From Gammaproteobacteria bacterium (GTDB taxonomy: Bacteria; Pseudomonadota; Gammaproteobacteria; Pseudomonadales; Azotimanducaceae), in NCBI GenBank assembly GCA_002704225.1, contig PAFU01000026.1:122306-186305 (forward strand): a stretch of DNA of 64,000 bases, in the 5' to 3' direction. Shown in pieces: positions 55,009-63,062 of this stretch. The notes below the pieces were generated by a model. The model made no database searches. It saw only the letters and a list, made by a program, of their open reading frames with translations, and was not told the DNA's origin. The first letter of the stretch is position 1, and the number at the start of each line of letters is the position of its first letter. Made by a program: the position numbers and the translations under genes.

Positions 55009-55398
55009 TTATTCCGAATGAACCGCCGCAACCAGTAAACAGGCCCAGCCGGCTATCAAACACAACCCACCGAGAGGCGTCACTGGCCCCAACCAACTGG
55101 CTTGCAGCAACACCAAGGCGTAAATACTGCCGCTGAAGGCCAGAACACCGGTTACGAACAAGACACCGGCTGCTTTCAGTAGCCTTGGACCGCCTTGGCG
55201 CAACCAAAGGCCGGTGACCAGCAGCACTAGGGCATGCGTCATTTGATACGTCACACCCGTTTGCCAACTGGCCAAGCTCGATGCTGAGAGCACATCTCTC
55301 AACCCATGAGCGGCAAATGCCCCCAGCAAAACGGCGATCAGGCCATAGGCGGCAGCGATGCTCATCAACAATCTAGCGCTCACCAAGATTGGCAGCAT
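55009..55398 (-). CDS. DUF423 membrane protein (YgdD-like)
   Basis: The 129-residue protein has four hydrophobic segments and the family pattern 'LIAVLLGAFAAHGLRDVLSA', 'WQTGVTYQMTHALVLLVTGLW' and 'LGPVTPLGGLCLIAGWACLLVAA'. Function unknown. It appears to be co-transcribed with trmB. Confidence 0.85.
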   Translation of the reverse strand: MLPILVSARLLMSIAAAYGLIAVLLGAFAAHGLRDVLSASSLASWQTGVTYQMTHALVLLVTGLWLRQGGPRLLKAAGVLFVTGVLAFSGSIYALVLLQASWLGPVTPLGGLCLIAGWACLLVAAVHSE

Positions 55399-55840
55399 TT
55401 AAAATTCCATTAAAAGAGAGGTGCATCAGCGCAGTGCCGACCCCGAAAATTGTACAGGACGGACCCGTTGGACGCTTGAATTTCCAGACGGCTGCGTTGA
55501 GGTCAGGTTGAGGTCGTCGCCCGAGGTGCCAATGTCAGCCCTAAGCCAGGTAAACACCCTGCACAACGCAGAGAGTCATTTAGGCCAGTTGGCGGTTGGG
55601 TGCCTTTGAACTTCCTGAGTGGCGGCAACCGAGATCCGCAACTGACCACCCCGATCCCCGAGTTACATAGGTCTTGGTCGGATCAGTCGTCGGATACGGA
55701 CGTGATTGTCTTTGGCGTTCAAGCCGCGCTCTAATGGCTGGCTGATTGCGGGATTCCTTAGCGAATCCGAACAAAAACGCCCTCTTAATGAGGGCGTTTT
55801 CGTGTCGGGCGCACAGTAAACGGGAATGCTTAACCGTCGC
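55399..55840. other. non-coding stretch between DUF423 and rpoH
   Basis: About 440 bases lie between the DUF423 start and the rpoH stop. A plus-strand frame of 62 codons (55421-55609, GTG start) has no recognisable family and weak initiation signals. GGATTC and GAATCC arms (55751-55768) form a small hairpin just before the rpoH terminator at 55774-55800. The rest may hold the DUF423 promoter, a decayed gene or a small RNA; nothing decides it. Confidence 0.5.
55774..55800. terminator. bidirectional rho-independent terminator after rpoH
   Basis: An 11-bp perfect stem (AAAACGCCCTC against GAGGGCGTTTT) with a TTAAT loop. On the minus strand five T follow the GC stem, about 40 bases after the rpoH stop; on the plus strand four T follow. 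It can end transcription from either side. Confidence 0.85.
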
Positions 55841-56689
55841 TCACTCGGCGATAGCAGTCTTCAGCTTATTCATCGCGTTCTTTTCAAGCTGGCGAATGCG
55901 CTCAGCGGAAACCCCGTATTCGGCGGCCAACTCGTGCAGCGTGGACTTGTCGTCGCTGAGCCATCGCTGCTGAAGAATATCGCGACTGCGCTCATCCAAT
56001 CCGGCGAGACCCGCACTGAGCCGCAAATGCATATCCTTGTCACTGTGTGCGTCTGCTACCAGATCCGCTGGATCCGGCGCAGCAGAAGGCAGAAAATGAA
56101 CCGGAGCTGTCGCCGTTTCGTCGTCGCTTCCGTAACCGTCGAAAGCCATATCACTCGCACTCAGCCGACTTTCCATGCGCGTCACCTCGGCCGTGGGCAC
56201 ACCCAACTCGTCCGCTATCGCTGCAGTTTCTTCGACGCTCAACCAACTGGTGGATTTTTTGGCACCGCGCAAGTTGAAAAACAATTTGCGCTGGGCCTTG
56301 GTTGTTGCCACCTTCACGATTCGCCAATTGCGCAGAATGTACTCGTGCATTTCTGCTTTGATCCAATGCACGGCAAACGAAATCAAACGCACGCCAACGT
56401 TTGGATCAAAACGTTTGACCGCCTTCATCAACCCAACATTTCCTTCTTGAATCAGATCCGCTTGGGATAAGCCATAACCTTTGTATGAGCGCGCCAGATG
56501 CACGACGAAGCGCAGATGGCACATGACGAGTTCCCGAGCGGCGTCTAAGTCCTCATTATCTCTCAACCGGTGGGCAAGGGACCGCTCGTCCTCTGGGGTG
56601 AGAATAGGAAACTGGCTGATCGTACGCAGATAGGCATCAAGGTCGGCCCCTGGCGCCAAGCTTGGCATTTTCATTACATCTGTTGTCAT
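55841..56689 (-). CDS. rpoH: RNA polymerase sigma-32 factor
   Basis: RpoH directs RNA polymerase to heat-shock promoters. The 282-residue protein has sigma region 2 ('[38 protein letters not shown]'), the RpoH-specific box 'QRKLFFNLR', and region 4 ('[29 protein letters not shown]'). The ATG at 56689 gives the family start; a frame reaching 56794 would run into the promoter. The 5' leader holds a perfect CIRCE operator over the likely promoter and a small hairpin (CACGA/TCGTG) at 56718-56730. It follows ftsX, as in most Gammaproteobacteria, but seems to have its own regulated promoter. Confidence 0.95.
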   Translation of the reverse strand: MTTDVMKMPSLAPGADLDAYLRTISQFPILTPEDERSLAHRLRDNEDLDAARELVMCHLRFVVHLARSYKGYGLSQADLIQEGNVGLMKAVKRFDPNVGVRLISFAVHWIKAEMHEYILRNWRIVKVATTKAQRKLFFNLRGAKKSTSWLSVEETAAIADELGVPTAEVTRMESRLSASDMAFDGYGSDDETATAPVHFLPSAAPDPADLVADAHSDKDMHLRLSAGLAGLDERSRDILQQRWLSDDKSTLHELAAEYGVSAERIRQLEKNAMNKLKTAIAE

Positions 56690-56784
56690 TTTCTCTGCCC
56701 TCGATTGGGTTTGCCTGCACGAATTTCGTGTGGGATACACTGACAGCTGTCGTTTGATTGCTACTTTACGTAACGCTACTGCCA

Positions 56785-56814
56785 ATTTTAGCACTCGTCA
56801 AGAGAGAGTGCTAA
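56785..56814 (-). promoter_or_regulatory. likely rpoH promoter within the CIRCE element
   Basis: On the minus strand an extended -10 (TG-C-TAAAAT, 56785-56790 for the hexamer) and a -35-like TTAGCA (56809-56814) are 18 bases apart. An alternative uses TTGACG (56796-56801) with TAGCGT (56773-56778). Either way HrcA bound to the CIRCE would cover the promoter. The assignment is by eye. Confidence 0.5.
56788..56814. promoter_or_regulatory. CIRCE operator (HrcA binding site) upstream of rpoH
   Basis: TTAGCACTC (56788-56796) and GAGTGCTAA (56806-56814) are separated by exactly nine bases and match the CIRCE consensus at all 18 positions. CIRCE is bound by the repressor HrcA and usually controls groESL and dnaK operons. 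Here it lies about 100 bases upstream of the rpoH start. hrcA is not in the window. Confidence 0.93.
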
Positions 56815-56864
56815 CAGCGTTTTGAGACAGAGTTCAACAAAAGGGCTCGTTATGGAAACGCTCG

Positions 56865-57875
56865 TTAGGATGGCGGTTTGTCTGCTCCGCCGCGCTGAAA
56901 CAGGGCTAATAAGGCGCCCGCAACCCCCAAGAACCAACCCACCAGTAAAATGGCGAGTAAAAAGCCCGGGGTAAAGCCCACGATGTCAATACCCGCTCGG
57001 TAAGAGGCCAACAATGATTGCAGAGGCGCTTCGATCTGGTTCAGGAAAACAGCAATCAGCATAATGGCCGTTACACCACCGCCGATGCCATAAGCTGAAC
57101 CAAAATACAAAAACGGTCGTCGCATTTGTGCAGGAGTCGCTCCGATCAGCGCCAGTACCCGCAGCTCGCCCAGGCGCGATTCGATGGCCAGCCGCACCGA
57201 TGCAAAGGCGACCAGTACCGCCGCGATCAATAGCATGATCGACAGCGCACTACCCATTCGATTCGCCAAATCCGAAAGGTCGCGAAGCCTTTCCAACCAA
57301 GTCATTTCGATCACAACATCGTCCACCCCGGTTTGGGCCGAGAGGTTGCGACTGAGGGCGTCCAGCTGGAGGTAAGAGCGACCGTCATTCAATACAACGG
57401 CAAAGGAAGCCGGCAGCGGATTGCTGCCTACGGCAGTCATGGCGTCTTGCAGAAACATCGAATCGTCGCTTTGTTCTAGCAAATCGCTCAGGGCCTGATC
57501 CGGGGTCGTTAGGATGACTCGTTCGACCCCTGTTTCACGGTTCAAGCGGGCCTCCATGTCGTCGATTAACTGCTCCGACGCGGCCAGCTTCATATAGACC
57601 GTCAGACCAGCGCTGCCCTGCCACTCCTGGTTAAAGGTTTGGGCATTGCTCTGGGCAATCCAAAGTAAGCCCGGGAGCGTTAGCGCCACACCAACCATCA
57701 ACCAAACCAAAAAACTGCTCATCAAGCGCTGGCTCACAAAGAGTGAGGTATCCGAGGCAACCCGGCTGTGATCCGCAAACCAAGCGCGCAGGCGTCCCCC
57801 CTTCGGTCGCTCGACAGTCAGGGCACTCTCTGCGACCAGTCCGTCCCCGTCCCTTACCTTGGCATCCCCCGCCAT
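56865..57875 (-). CDS. ftsX: cell division protein FtsX
   Basis: FtsX is the membrane part of the FtsEX complex, which activates septal peptidoglycan hydrolases. The 336-residue protein has an N-terminal cytosolic tail, a first membrane span ('FLVWLMVGVALTLPGLLWI'), a periplasmic domain (about 80-190) and three C-terminal spans, matching the FtsX topology. The ATG at 57875 overlaps the ftsE stop as TAATG. The order ftsY-ftsE-ftsX-rpoH is conserved. Confidence 0.94.
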   Translation of the reverse strand: MAGDAKVRDGDGLVAESALTVERPKGGRLRAWFADHSRVASDTSLFVSQRLMSSFLVWLMVGVALTLPGLLWIAQSNAQTFNQEWQGSAGLTVYMKLAASEQLIDDMEARLNRETGVERVILTTPDQALSDLLEQSDDSMFLQDAMTAVGSNPLPASFAVVLNDGRSYLQLDALSRNLSAQTGVDDVVIEMTWLERLRDLSDLANRMGSALSIMLLIAAVLVAFASVRLAIESRLGELRVLALIGATPAQMRRPFLYFGSAYGIGGGVTAIMLIAVFLNQIEAPLQSLLASYRAGIDIVGFTPGFLLAILLVGWFLGVAGALLALFQRGGADKPPS

Positions 57876-58564
57876 TACCTGGAGGCCTCTGGAGGAGCAG
57901 CGGTATCTTGAACAAGCGCGCCCTGAGAAAGATGCAAAATTCGACAACCTTGATCCTTGATCAGATCAATATCGTGGCTGGCCACAAGCACCGTAGACCC
58001 TAAATCGCTGAACTGGTGAAACAACGACATGACCTGACGCGACAGGTAAGGATCCAAGTTGCCGGTCGGTTCGTCCGCCAAAATAATGCGTGGTCGATTC
58101 ACCACGGCTCGAGCAATGCCGACACGCTGCTGCTCGCCAGTAGACAGGTGCCTTGGAAAGAGCCCACCTTTGTCGCTCAGATCTACCGTCGACAAGGCAC
58201 CCCGCACGCGACGCGCTATATCCTTGGTCGGCAGGTGCGTAATGCGCAGAGGCAGAGCAACGTTGTCGAATACCGTTCGATCTTCGAGCAGATTGTGATC
58301 CTGCAACACGATGCCAACTTGACGCCGATACCAAGGCATCTGTCTAGGACCCAGTTGGCTCACATCACTACCATCCACCAAGACTCTTCCCGTGGTTGGC
58401 GCTTCTGCTCCGATCAGCATTTTCAGTAGGGTACTTTTTCCCGCACCGGAGTGACCGGTCAGAAACACCATGGAACCCGACTCGATACTCAGCGAGACAT
58501 CGGATAACCCTTCTTGCCCATTGTCGAAGCGTCGCGTCACATGTTGGAGCTGCAACAGGGCCAT
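57875..58564 (-). CDS. ftsE: cell division ATP-binding protein FtsE
   Basis: FtsE is the ABC-type ATPase that drives FtsX. The 229-residue protein has Walker A '[14 protein letters not shown]', the signature '[15 protein letters not shown]' (LSGGE-like), and Walker B '[12 protein letters not shown]'. It starts three bases after the ftsY stop and its own stop overlaps ftsX. Confidence 0.96.
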   Translation of the reverse strand: MALLQLQHVTRRFDNGQEGLSDVSLSIESGSMVFLTGHSGAGKSTLLKMLIGAEAPTTGRVLVDGSDVSQLGPRQMPWYRRQVGIVLQDHNLLEDRTVFDNVALPLRITHLPTKDIARRVRGALSTVDLSDKGGLFPRHLSTGEQQRVGIARAVVNRPRIILADEPTGNLDPYLSRQVMSLFHQFSDLGSTVLVASHDIDLIKDQGCRILHLSQGALVQDTAAPPEASR

Positions 58565-58566
58565 GA

Positions 58567-59571
58567 TCAGGCGACGTCGTCGGACTGCAACAAAGCCGCC
58601 ACGAACTCCTCCGGTTCGAAATCACGCAAGTCTTCAACTCCCTCACCAACACCGATAAAACAAATGGGCACCTGCTGGGCATCATTGCTTTGAGACGCCA
58701 GAGCAAAGAGCACCCCGGCCTTCGCCGTGCCGTCTAACTTGGTCACCACCAAGCCCGTCAGCGGCACAGTTTCGTTAAACAATTTGACCTGACTCAGCGC
58801 ATTTTGACCCACACCGCCGTCGAGCACCAAAATCACTTCGTGAGGGGCTTCAGGGTCTAGGCGTTTTACGACCCGCTGAATTTTCGCCAGCTCGTCCATT
58901 AACTGGCTTTTTGCCTGAAGGCGTCCTGCGGTATCCACCAAGAGCACATCGACACCCTTGGCTTGCGCGCTCTGCACCGCGTCGAAGGCCACCGACGCAC
59001 TGTCAGAGCCCTGAGCCTGAGCGATAACAGGAATGTCTTCACGTTGGCCCCAGGCCTGGAGTTGCTCCACTGCAGCTGCTCGGAACGTATCTCCCGCAGC
59101 CAACATCACATTCAAACCCTGAGTCTTATAGCGCTTGGCAAGTTTGCCGATGGTGGTGGTTTTACCCACTCCGTTCACGCCAACAAAAAAGATCCCCTTG
59201 GGCAGGCCATCGGGCTTGCGCGTTGCAAGGGAAAGCGGCCGGGCCACTCCCTGCAGCCGCTGCACCAACAGTGCATGCAGTGCCTGATAAAGCGCGCCCA
59301 TATTCGCCAGTTCACGACGACCCGCACGATCCGTCAGCTCGCTCATAATCGCCTCGGTGGTTTCGAGCCCAACGTCGGTGGTCAGGAGCGCGGTTTCCAA
59401 ATCCTCCAGCGCAGATTCATTGATTTCTTTTTCGCCCAAGAGCAGATTGCCCAAACCCGTCGCCAGCTGGTCTCGCGTTTTCGACAATCCGTTGCGCAGT
59501 CTGCCGAAGAAGCCCTTCGCAGCGGGTTGGTCTGAACTGGAGGCGGACTCTGTTTCGGTCGGCTCGATCAT
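58567..59571 (-). CDS. ftsY: signal recognition particle receptor FtsY
   Basis: FtsY docks ribosome-SRP complexes at the inner membrane. The 334-residue protein has a short acidic/Ser-rich N-terminus, the helical N domain, and the GTPase domain with 'FFVGVNGVGKTTTIGKLA', 'VDVLLVDTAGRLQ' and 'VVTKLDGTAKAGVLF'. It lacks the long acidic A domain of E. coli FtsY (497 residues). ATG 59571 is preferred to an upstream frame start at 59619. Confidence 0.95.
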   Translation of the reverse strand: MIEPTETESASSSDQPAAKGFFGRLRNGLSKTRDQLATGLGNLLLGEKEINESALEDLETALLTTDVGLETTEAIMSELTDRAGRRELANMGALYQALHALLVQRLQGVARPLSLATRKPDGLPKGIFFVGVNGVGKTTTIGKLAKRYKTQGLNVMLAAGDTFRAAAVEQLQAWGQREDIPVIAQAQGSDSASVAFDAVQSAQAKGVDVLLVDTAGRLQAKSQLMDELAKIQRVVKRLDPEAPHEVILVLDGGVGQNALSQVKLFNETVPLTGLVVTKLDGTAKAGVLFALASQSNDAQQVPICFIGVGEGVEDLRDFEPEEFVAALLQSDDVA

Positions 59572-59681
59572 TTTCGTTATCTCTTGGCCTATGAGCGATA
59601 AGGCAGGCCATCTACCCATCGTCTGTCAGGCCTGAATTCTATAGCATCCACGATGCAAACTTTGAGTCTGGATACGAAGCT

Positions 59682-60269
59682 TTGAAAAAAAATGTTCGCA
59701 GCAATACACCTCAAGAAATCCGCATCAACAGCGGTAGGCTTCGTGGCAGAAAGTTGACGTTCCCGTCAGTCGAAGGACTGCGACCAACCCTTGGGCGGTC
59801 AAGAGAAACACTGTTTAACTGGCTACGTCCCTCACTCCCTGACGCCACATGTCTGGATCTCTTCGCCGGCTCCGGCGTATTGGGCATGGAGGCTGCGTCT
59901 GTTGGTGCGGCGCAGGTTGTACTGGTTGAACAGCATGCTGAGACGGCGAAACACTTAGCCCACTCAATCGACACTCTGGACTTGGGGGATATCTGCTCAC
60001 TGGAAATCGCTGACGCTCGATCGTTTCTGGGGCGCTGTCACTCATCCTTTGACGTCATCTTCGTAGACCCTCCGTTTGCAGACAACGGGTTACTGGAAAC
60101 CGCGGTAACCGCCATCTGCGAGTCTCGTCTTATGAGCCAATGGTTGTATTTGGAATTCGACCAGCAACAGGAAGCGACGGTAAACGCTCTGCTGCTAAGA
60201 CACGGCTTGAGTCTGGCAAAATCGACCAAGGCCGGCAGCACCCGAAGTTGGCTTGTTCAGGCCCAATAA
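59682..60269 (+). CDS. rsmD: 16S rRNA (guanine-966-N2)-methyltransferase
   Basis: RsmD makes m2G966 in 16S rRNA. The 195-residue protein has 'INSGRLRGRKLTFPSVEGLRPTLGRSRETLFNWL', 'CLDLFAGSGVLGMEAASVGA' and the catalytic 'VIFVDPPFAD'. The start is TTG 59682; no ATG fits before the conserved region. It is divergent from ftsY. Confidence 0.93.
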   Translation: MKKNVRSNTPQEIRINSGRLRGRKLTFPSVEGLRPTLGRSRETLFNWLRPSLPDATCLDLFAGSGVLGMEAASVGAAQVVLVEQHAETAKHLAHSIDTLDLGDICSLEIADARSFLGRCHSSFDVIFVDPPFADNGLLETAVTAICESRLMSQWLYLEFDQQQEATVNALLLRHGLSLAKSTKAGSTRSWLVQAQ

Positions 60270-60376
60270 CGAAGCAAATTTTGCGTCTCCATGCCAGATT
60301 GCAGATGCACTGAGGCGGCGTTAGCATCGCTTTCGACCTAAGAACAGTATTTCCCCTTCGTTAAGGATATCGCGAC

Positions 60377-60856
60377 ATGGCAGAACGCATCGTGGTCTAC
60401 CCAGGCTCATTTAACCCTATTACCAATGGCCACACCGACTTGGTTGAACGTGCCCTAACCCTGTTCGATCACGTGGTTTTAGCCATTGGAACGTCCGCCC
60501 AAAAAGATCCTGCCGTTGCGTTGAAAGACCGCATGGAGCTGTGCCGCGAAGTACTGGCACCTTTTGGCGACCGAGTTTCTGTGGACGGATTTAATAGCCT
60601 GCTAGTGGATTACGTTCGGTCAAAAAATACTCGCTTCGTGTTGCGAGGCTTACGTACAGTGACGGATTTTGATTATGAGTTTCAAATGGCCGAAATGAAT
60701 CGCTCCCTGGACCCGCAAATGGAGTATGTCTTCTTACCCACCTCCAGAGATTGCTCCTTTATCTCTTCCACCTTGGTGAGAGAGATTTCAGCCCTAGACG
60801 GTGACATCTCCCAGTTTGTGCATCCTGCGGTGATTGCCGCATTGAGCAAAAGCTAG
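60377..60856 (+). CDS. coaD: phosphopantetheine adenylyltransferase
   Basis: CoaD adenylates 4'-phosphopantetheine to dephospho-CoA. The 159-residue protein matches the family length and has 'VVYPGSFNPITNGHTDLVERA', 'NTRFVLRGLRTVTDFDYEFQMAEMNR' and 'SFISSTLVREISALDGD'. AAGGA stands nine bases before the ATG. Together with coaBC at the right edge, it covers two steps of CoA synthesis in the window. Confidence 0.95.
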   Translation: MAERIVVYPGSFNPITNGHTDLVERALTLFDHVVLAIGTSAQKDPAVALKDRMELCREVLAPFGDRVSVDGFNSLLVDYVRSKNTRFVLRGLRTVTDFDYEFQMAEMNRSLDPQMEYVFLPTSRDCSFISSTLVREISALDGDISQFVHPAVIAALSKS

Positions 60857-60870
60857 GCAACCGATCTAGA

Positions 60871-61707
60871 TCAGCAGACGGGCGTTTTCCAGCCAGAAAA
60901 TGTCTGGCAAGAAGGGCAGTAAACGGTACTACGCTGTCCTAGGATCTGAAGCTTCAGTGTGGACCCGCATACCCGACATGCCTCATCTTGCCGACCATAC
61001 ACATAGAGGCTTTGTTTGAAATAGCCCGGTTGACCGTCGGACCCGACGAAATCACGCAAAGTTGTTCCCCCGACGTTTATCGCATTGGCGAGAATTTGAC
61101 GAATGGCCTCTGCTAAAAGCTGATACGCCAATCGGCTGACGCGATGTGCCGCCACGCCGGGCCGGATGCCGGCTCGGAACAGCGACTCTGCTGCGTATAT
61201 ATTGCCAACACCAACAACGACCTTGCCGTCCATGATGAAGTTTTTAACTGCAACTCGTCGGTTCCGGGATGTTTCGAAAAGATAATCGCCAGAAAATTCG
61301 TTCCCTAGCGGCTCCACGCCCAAATTTTTCAGCAACCAATGCTCAGCGGTGGGGAGTTCGGCGAAATGAAAACTGCCAAAACGTCTCGGATCGTTGTATC
61401 GAAGCCATGGACCGTTTTGAATTTCGATGTCCACATGATCGTGAATCCGCGGTTTCTCATCAGGAGAGACCACCCGCAAACTCCCGGACATACCCAAGTG
61501 CACGACCAAGGCTCCAGCCTGAGTTTCGATCAGAAGATATTTGGCGCGTCGACTGACGCTGAGTACTGGACTGCCCGATAAATGTTCGGGCAGTGATACC
61601 GGCCATCTTAGGCGATGGTTGCGCACATGAACTCGTTGGATCGTGTGCCCGGTTAGGAAGGGCTCAATCCCCCGTCGAGTCGTTTCGACTTCCGGGAGTT
61701 CGGGCAT
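60871..61707 (-). CDS. mutM: formamidopyrimidine-DNA glycosylase
   Basis: MutM (Fpg) removes 8-oxoguanine and formamidopyrimidines from DNA. The 278-residue protein begins [14 protein letters not shown] with the catalytic Pro and Glu. It has '[19 protein letters not shown]' for the helix-two-turn-helix and ends in a Cys4 zinc finger ('CRVCG...YCPSCQ'). It converges with coaD, 14 bases away, and follows rpmG by three bases on its strand. Confidence 0.95.
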   Translation of the reverse strand: MPELPEVETTRRGIEPFLTGHTIQRVHVRNHRLRWPVSLPEHLSGSPVLSVSRRAKYLLIETQAGALVVHLGMSGSLRVVSPDEKPRIHDHVDIEIQNGPWLRYNDPRRFGSFHFAELPTAEHWLLKNLGVEPLGNEFSGDYLFETSRNRRVAVKNFIMDGKVVVGVGNIYAAESLFRAGIRPGVAAHRVSRLAYQLLAEAIRQILANAINVGGTTLRDFVGSDGQPGYFKQSLYVYGRQDEACRVCGSTLKLQILGQRSTVYCPSCQTFSGWKTPVC

Positions 61708-61710
61708 CTG

Positions 61711-61866
61711 TTACTTGATCTTGCCTTCTTTGTAGATCACATGTTTACGCACGACAGGATCGTATTTTTTGATCTCCATCTTGTCTGGCGTGTTTTTCTT
61801 GTTCTTATCCGTGGTGTAGTAGTGCCCTGTTCCGGCGCTGGATACCAACTTGATTTTATCTCGCAT
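61711..61866 (-). CDS. rpmG: 50S ribosomal protein L33
   Basis: The 51-residue protein reads [19 protein letters not shown] and continues with the basic '[13 protein letters not shown]' tail of L33. There are no CxxC pairs, so it is the zinc-independent form. It follows rpmB by 54 bases; the rpmB-rpmG order is standard. A near-palindrome (GGAAATTTTCC on the plus strand) sits at its start codon. Confidence 0.95.
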   Translation of the reverse strand: MRDKIKLVSSAGTGHYYTTDKNKKNTPDKMEIKKYDPVVRKHVIYKEGKIK

Positions 61867-61920
61867 GGAAATTTTCCTATTCGTTAAGTCGAGTGCTACC
61901 GCAACCCGGCCAAAGGCTCT

Positions 61921-62157
61921 TTATACCTTATGACCCGCAGCGCGCACGTCCTTGAGTACCTCGTCGATACCCTTCTTGTCGATAATGCGCATTCCGTTAG
62001 AAGACACTCGCAATTTCACATAACGCTTTTCCGCTTCCACCCAAAAACGGTGGGTGTGGAGGTTTGGCAAGAAACGGCGACGGGTCTTGTTCATCGCGTG
62101 GCTGACGTTGTTTCCAGACATCGGACGCTTACCTGTTACCTGACATACTTTGGACAT
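61921..62157 (-). CDS. rpmB: 50S ribosomal protein L28
   Basis: The 78-residue protein starts '[34 protein letters not shown]' and ends '[14 protein letters not shown]', the usual L28 of Gammaproteobacteria with the same length as E. coli. The two conserved cysteine pairs of the zinc-binding form are missing (only one Cys). It is the first gene of the rpmB-rpmG-mutM run. Confidence 0.97.
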   Translation of the reverse strand: MSKVCQVTGKRPMSGNNVSHAMNKTRRRFLPNLHTHRFWVEAEKRYVKLRVSSNGMRIIDKKGIDEVLKDVRAAGHKV

Positions 62158-62274
62158 AATGGGAGTCCCAAAAAATTTGAGGCGCGTTTATACCAAAGTG
62201 GGCTAGGCAGGGCAAGAAAACCGGTCCAAAACGCCCCAAAAACACGCTTTTTCGTCCGAGTTTGTCGTGGACGA

Positions 62275-63006
62275 CTAAAGCAGGCCTCGCATTTGCATCG
62301 AGACCCAAGAGTGTGTGCTGACGACGATATGGTCCAATAGTCGAATCTCCACTTGAGCCAGCAAGTCAGAGAGGGAGCGCGTTAGTGTGATGTCTGCCTG
62401 ACTTGGTTCGGCGTTGCCCGACGGATGGTTGTGGCAAACGATAATCGCTGCGGCATTGAGCTCCAAACCGCGCCTCAACACCTCCCTCGCATGCACATGT
62501 GTGCGGTCAATGGAGCCGTGAAACATAATCTCGAAGCCAAGGTGCTCGTTTTTTGCATTCAGAAATAAACAGGCGAAGGCCTCATGGGCCAGCGAGCCCA
62601 TGCGTTTTCGCAGGTATTCAGCTACCGCTGAGGGATCCCGAAAACGCTGAGCTTTGACGAGGGAGGTTTCCGTGTCCCGAACGCCCAGCTCCTGAATCGC
62701 CTTAATTTGCGCTGCCTTGGCCAAACCTAAGCCGTGTGAGGCTCGCAAACGGTCCAACGGTGCGGCGAGCAAGCCACCGATGCCACCGAATTCGCCAAGC
62801 AGGCGGCGGGCCAATTGCACCGCATCCTCCCCAGGCATACCACTCACCAAGCATATCGCCAGCAGCTCTGCCGTGGACATTTCTGACGCACCGTAGCGAC
62901 TCAAACGTGCCCTTGGCTGTTCATCTTCAACCCAGTTTGCAATAACGCTGGCGCTGTCTTCGGTGTTACCCTTGTCACGAAGCTGTTGGGGTCTTTTTGA
63001 AGCCAT
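62275..63006 (-). CDS. radC: RadC family protein
   Basis: The 243-residue protein has an N-terminal helix-hairpin-helix region ('LASHGLGLAKAAQIKAIQELG'-like, here 'LRASHGLGLAKAAQIKAI') and a C-terminal JAMM metalloprotease-like domain with 'GLELNAAAIIVCHNHPSGNAEPSQADI'. Despite the name, a DNA repair role is doubtful for the family. It is divergent from coaBC and upstream of rpmB, a conserved arrangement. Confidence 0.92.
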   Translation of the reverse strand: MASKRPQQLRDKGNTEDSASVIANWVEDEQPRARLSRYGASEMSTAELLAICLVSGMPGEDAVQLARRLLGEFGGIGGLLAAPLDRLRASHGLGLAKAAQIKAIQELGVRDTETSLVKAQRFRDPSAVAEYLRKRMGSLAHEAFACLFLNAKNEHLGFEIMFHGSIDRTHVHAREVLRRGLELNAAAIIVCHNHPSGNAEPSQADITLTRSLSDLLAQVEIRLLDHIVVSTHSWVSMQMRGLL

Positions 63007-63062
63007 TTTTCACCTTGATCCAACCCTATTTTCCGTTCGCGCATCACTTTGAGGAATGGGCC

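Noticed and set aside
55421..55609. 62-codon plus-strand frame upstream of DUF423
   Set aside because: GTG start with ambiguous initiation signals and no family similarity; kept only as a note in the non-coding entry.
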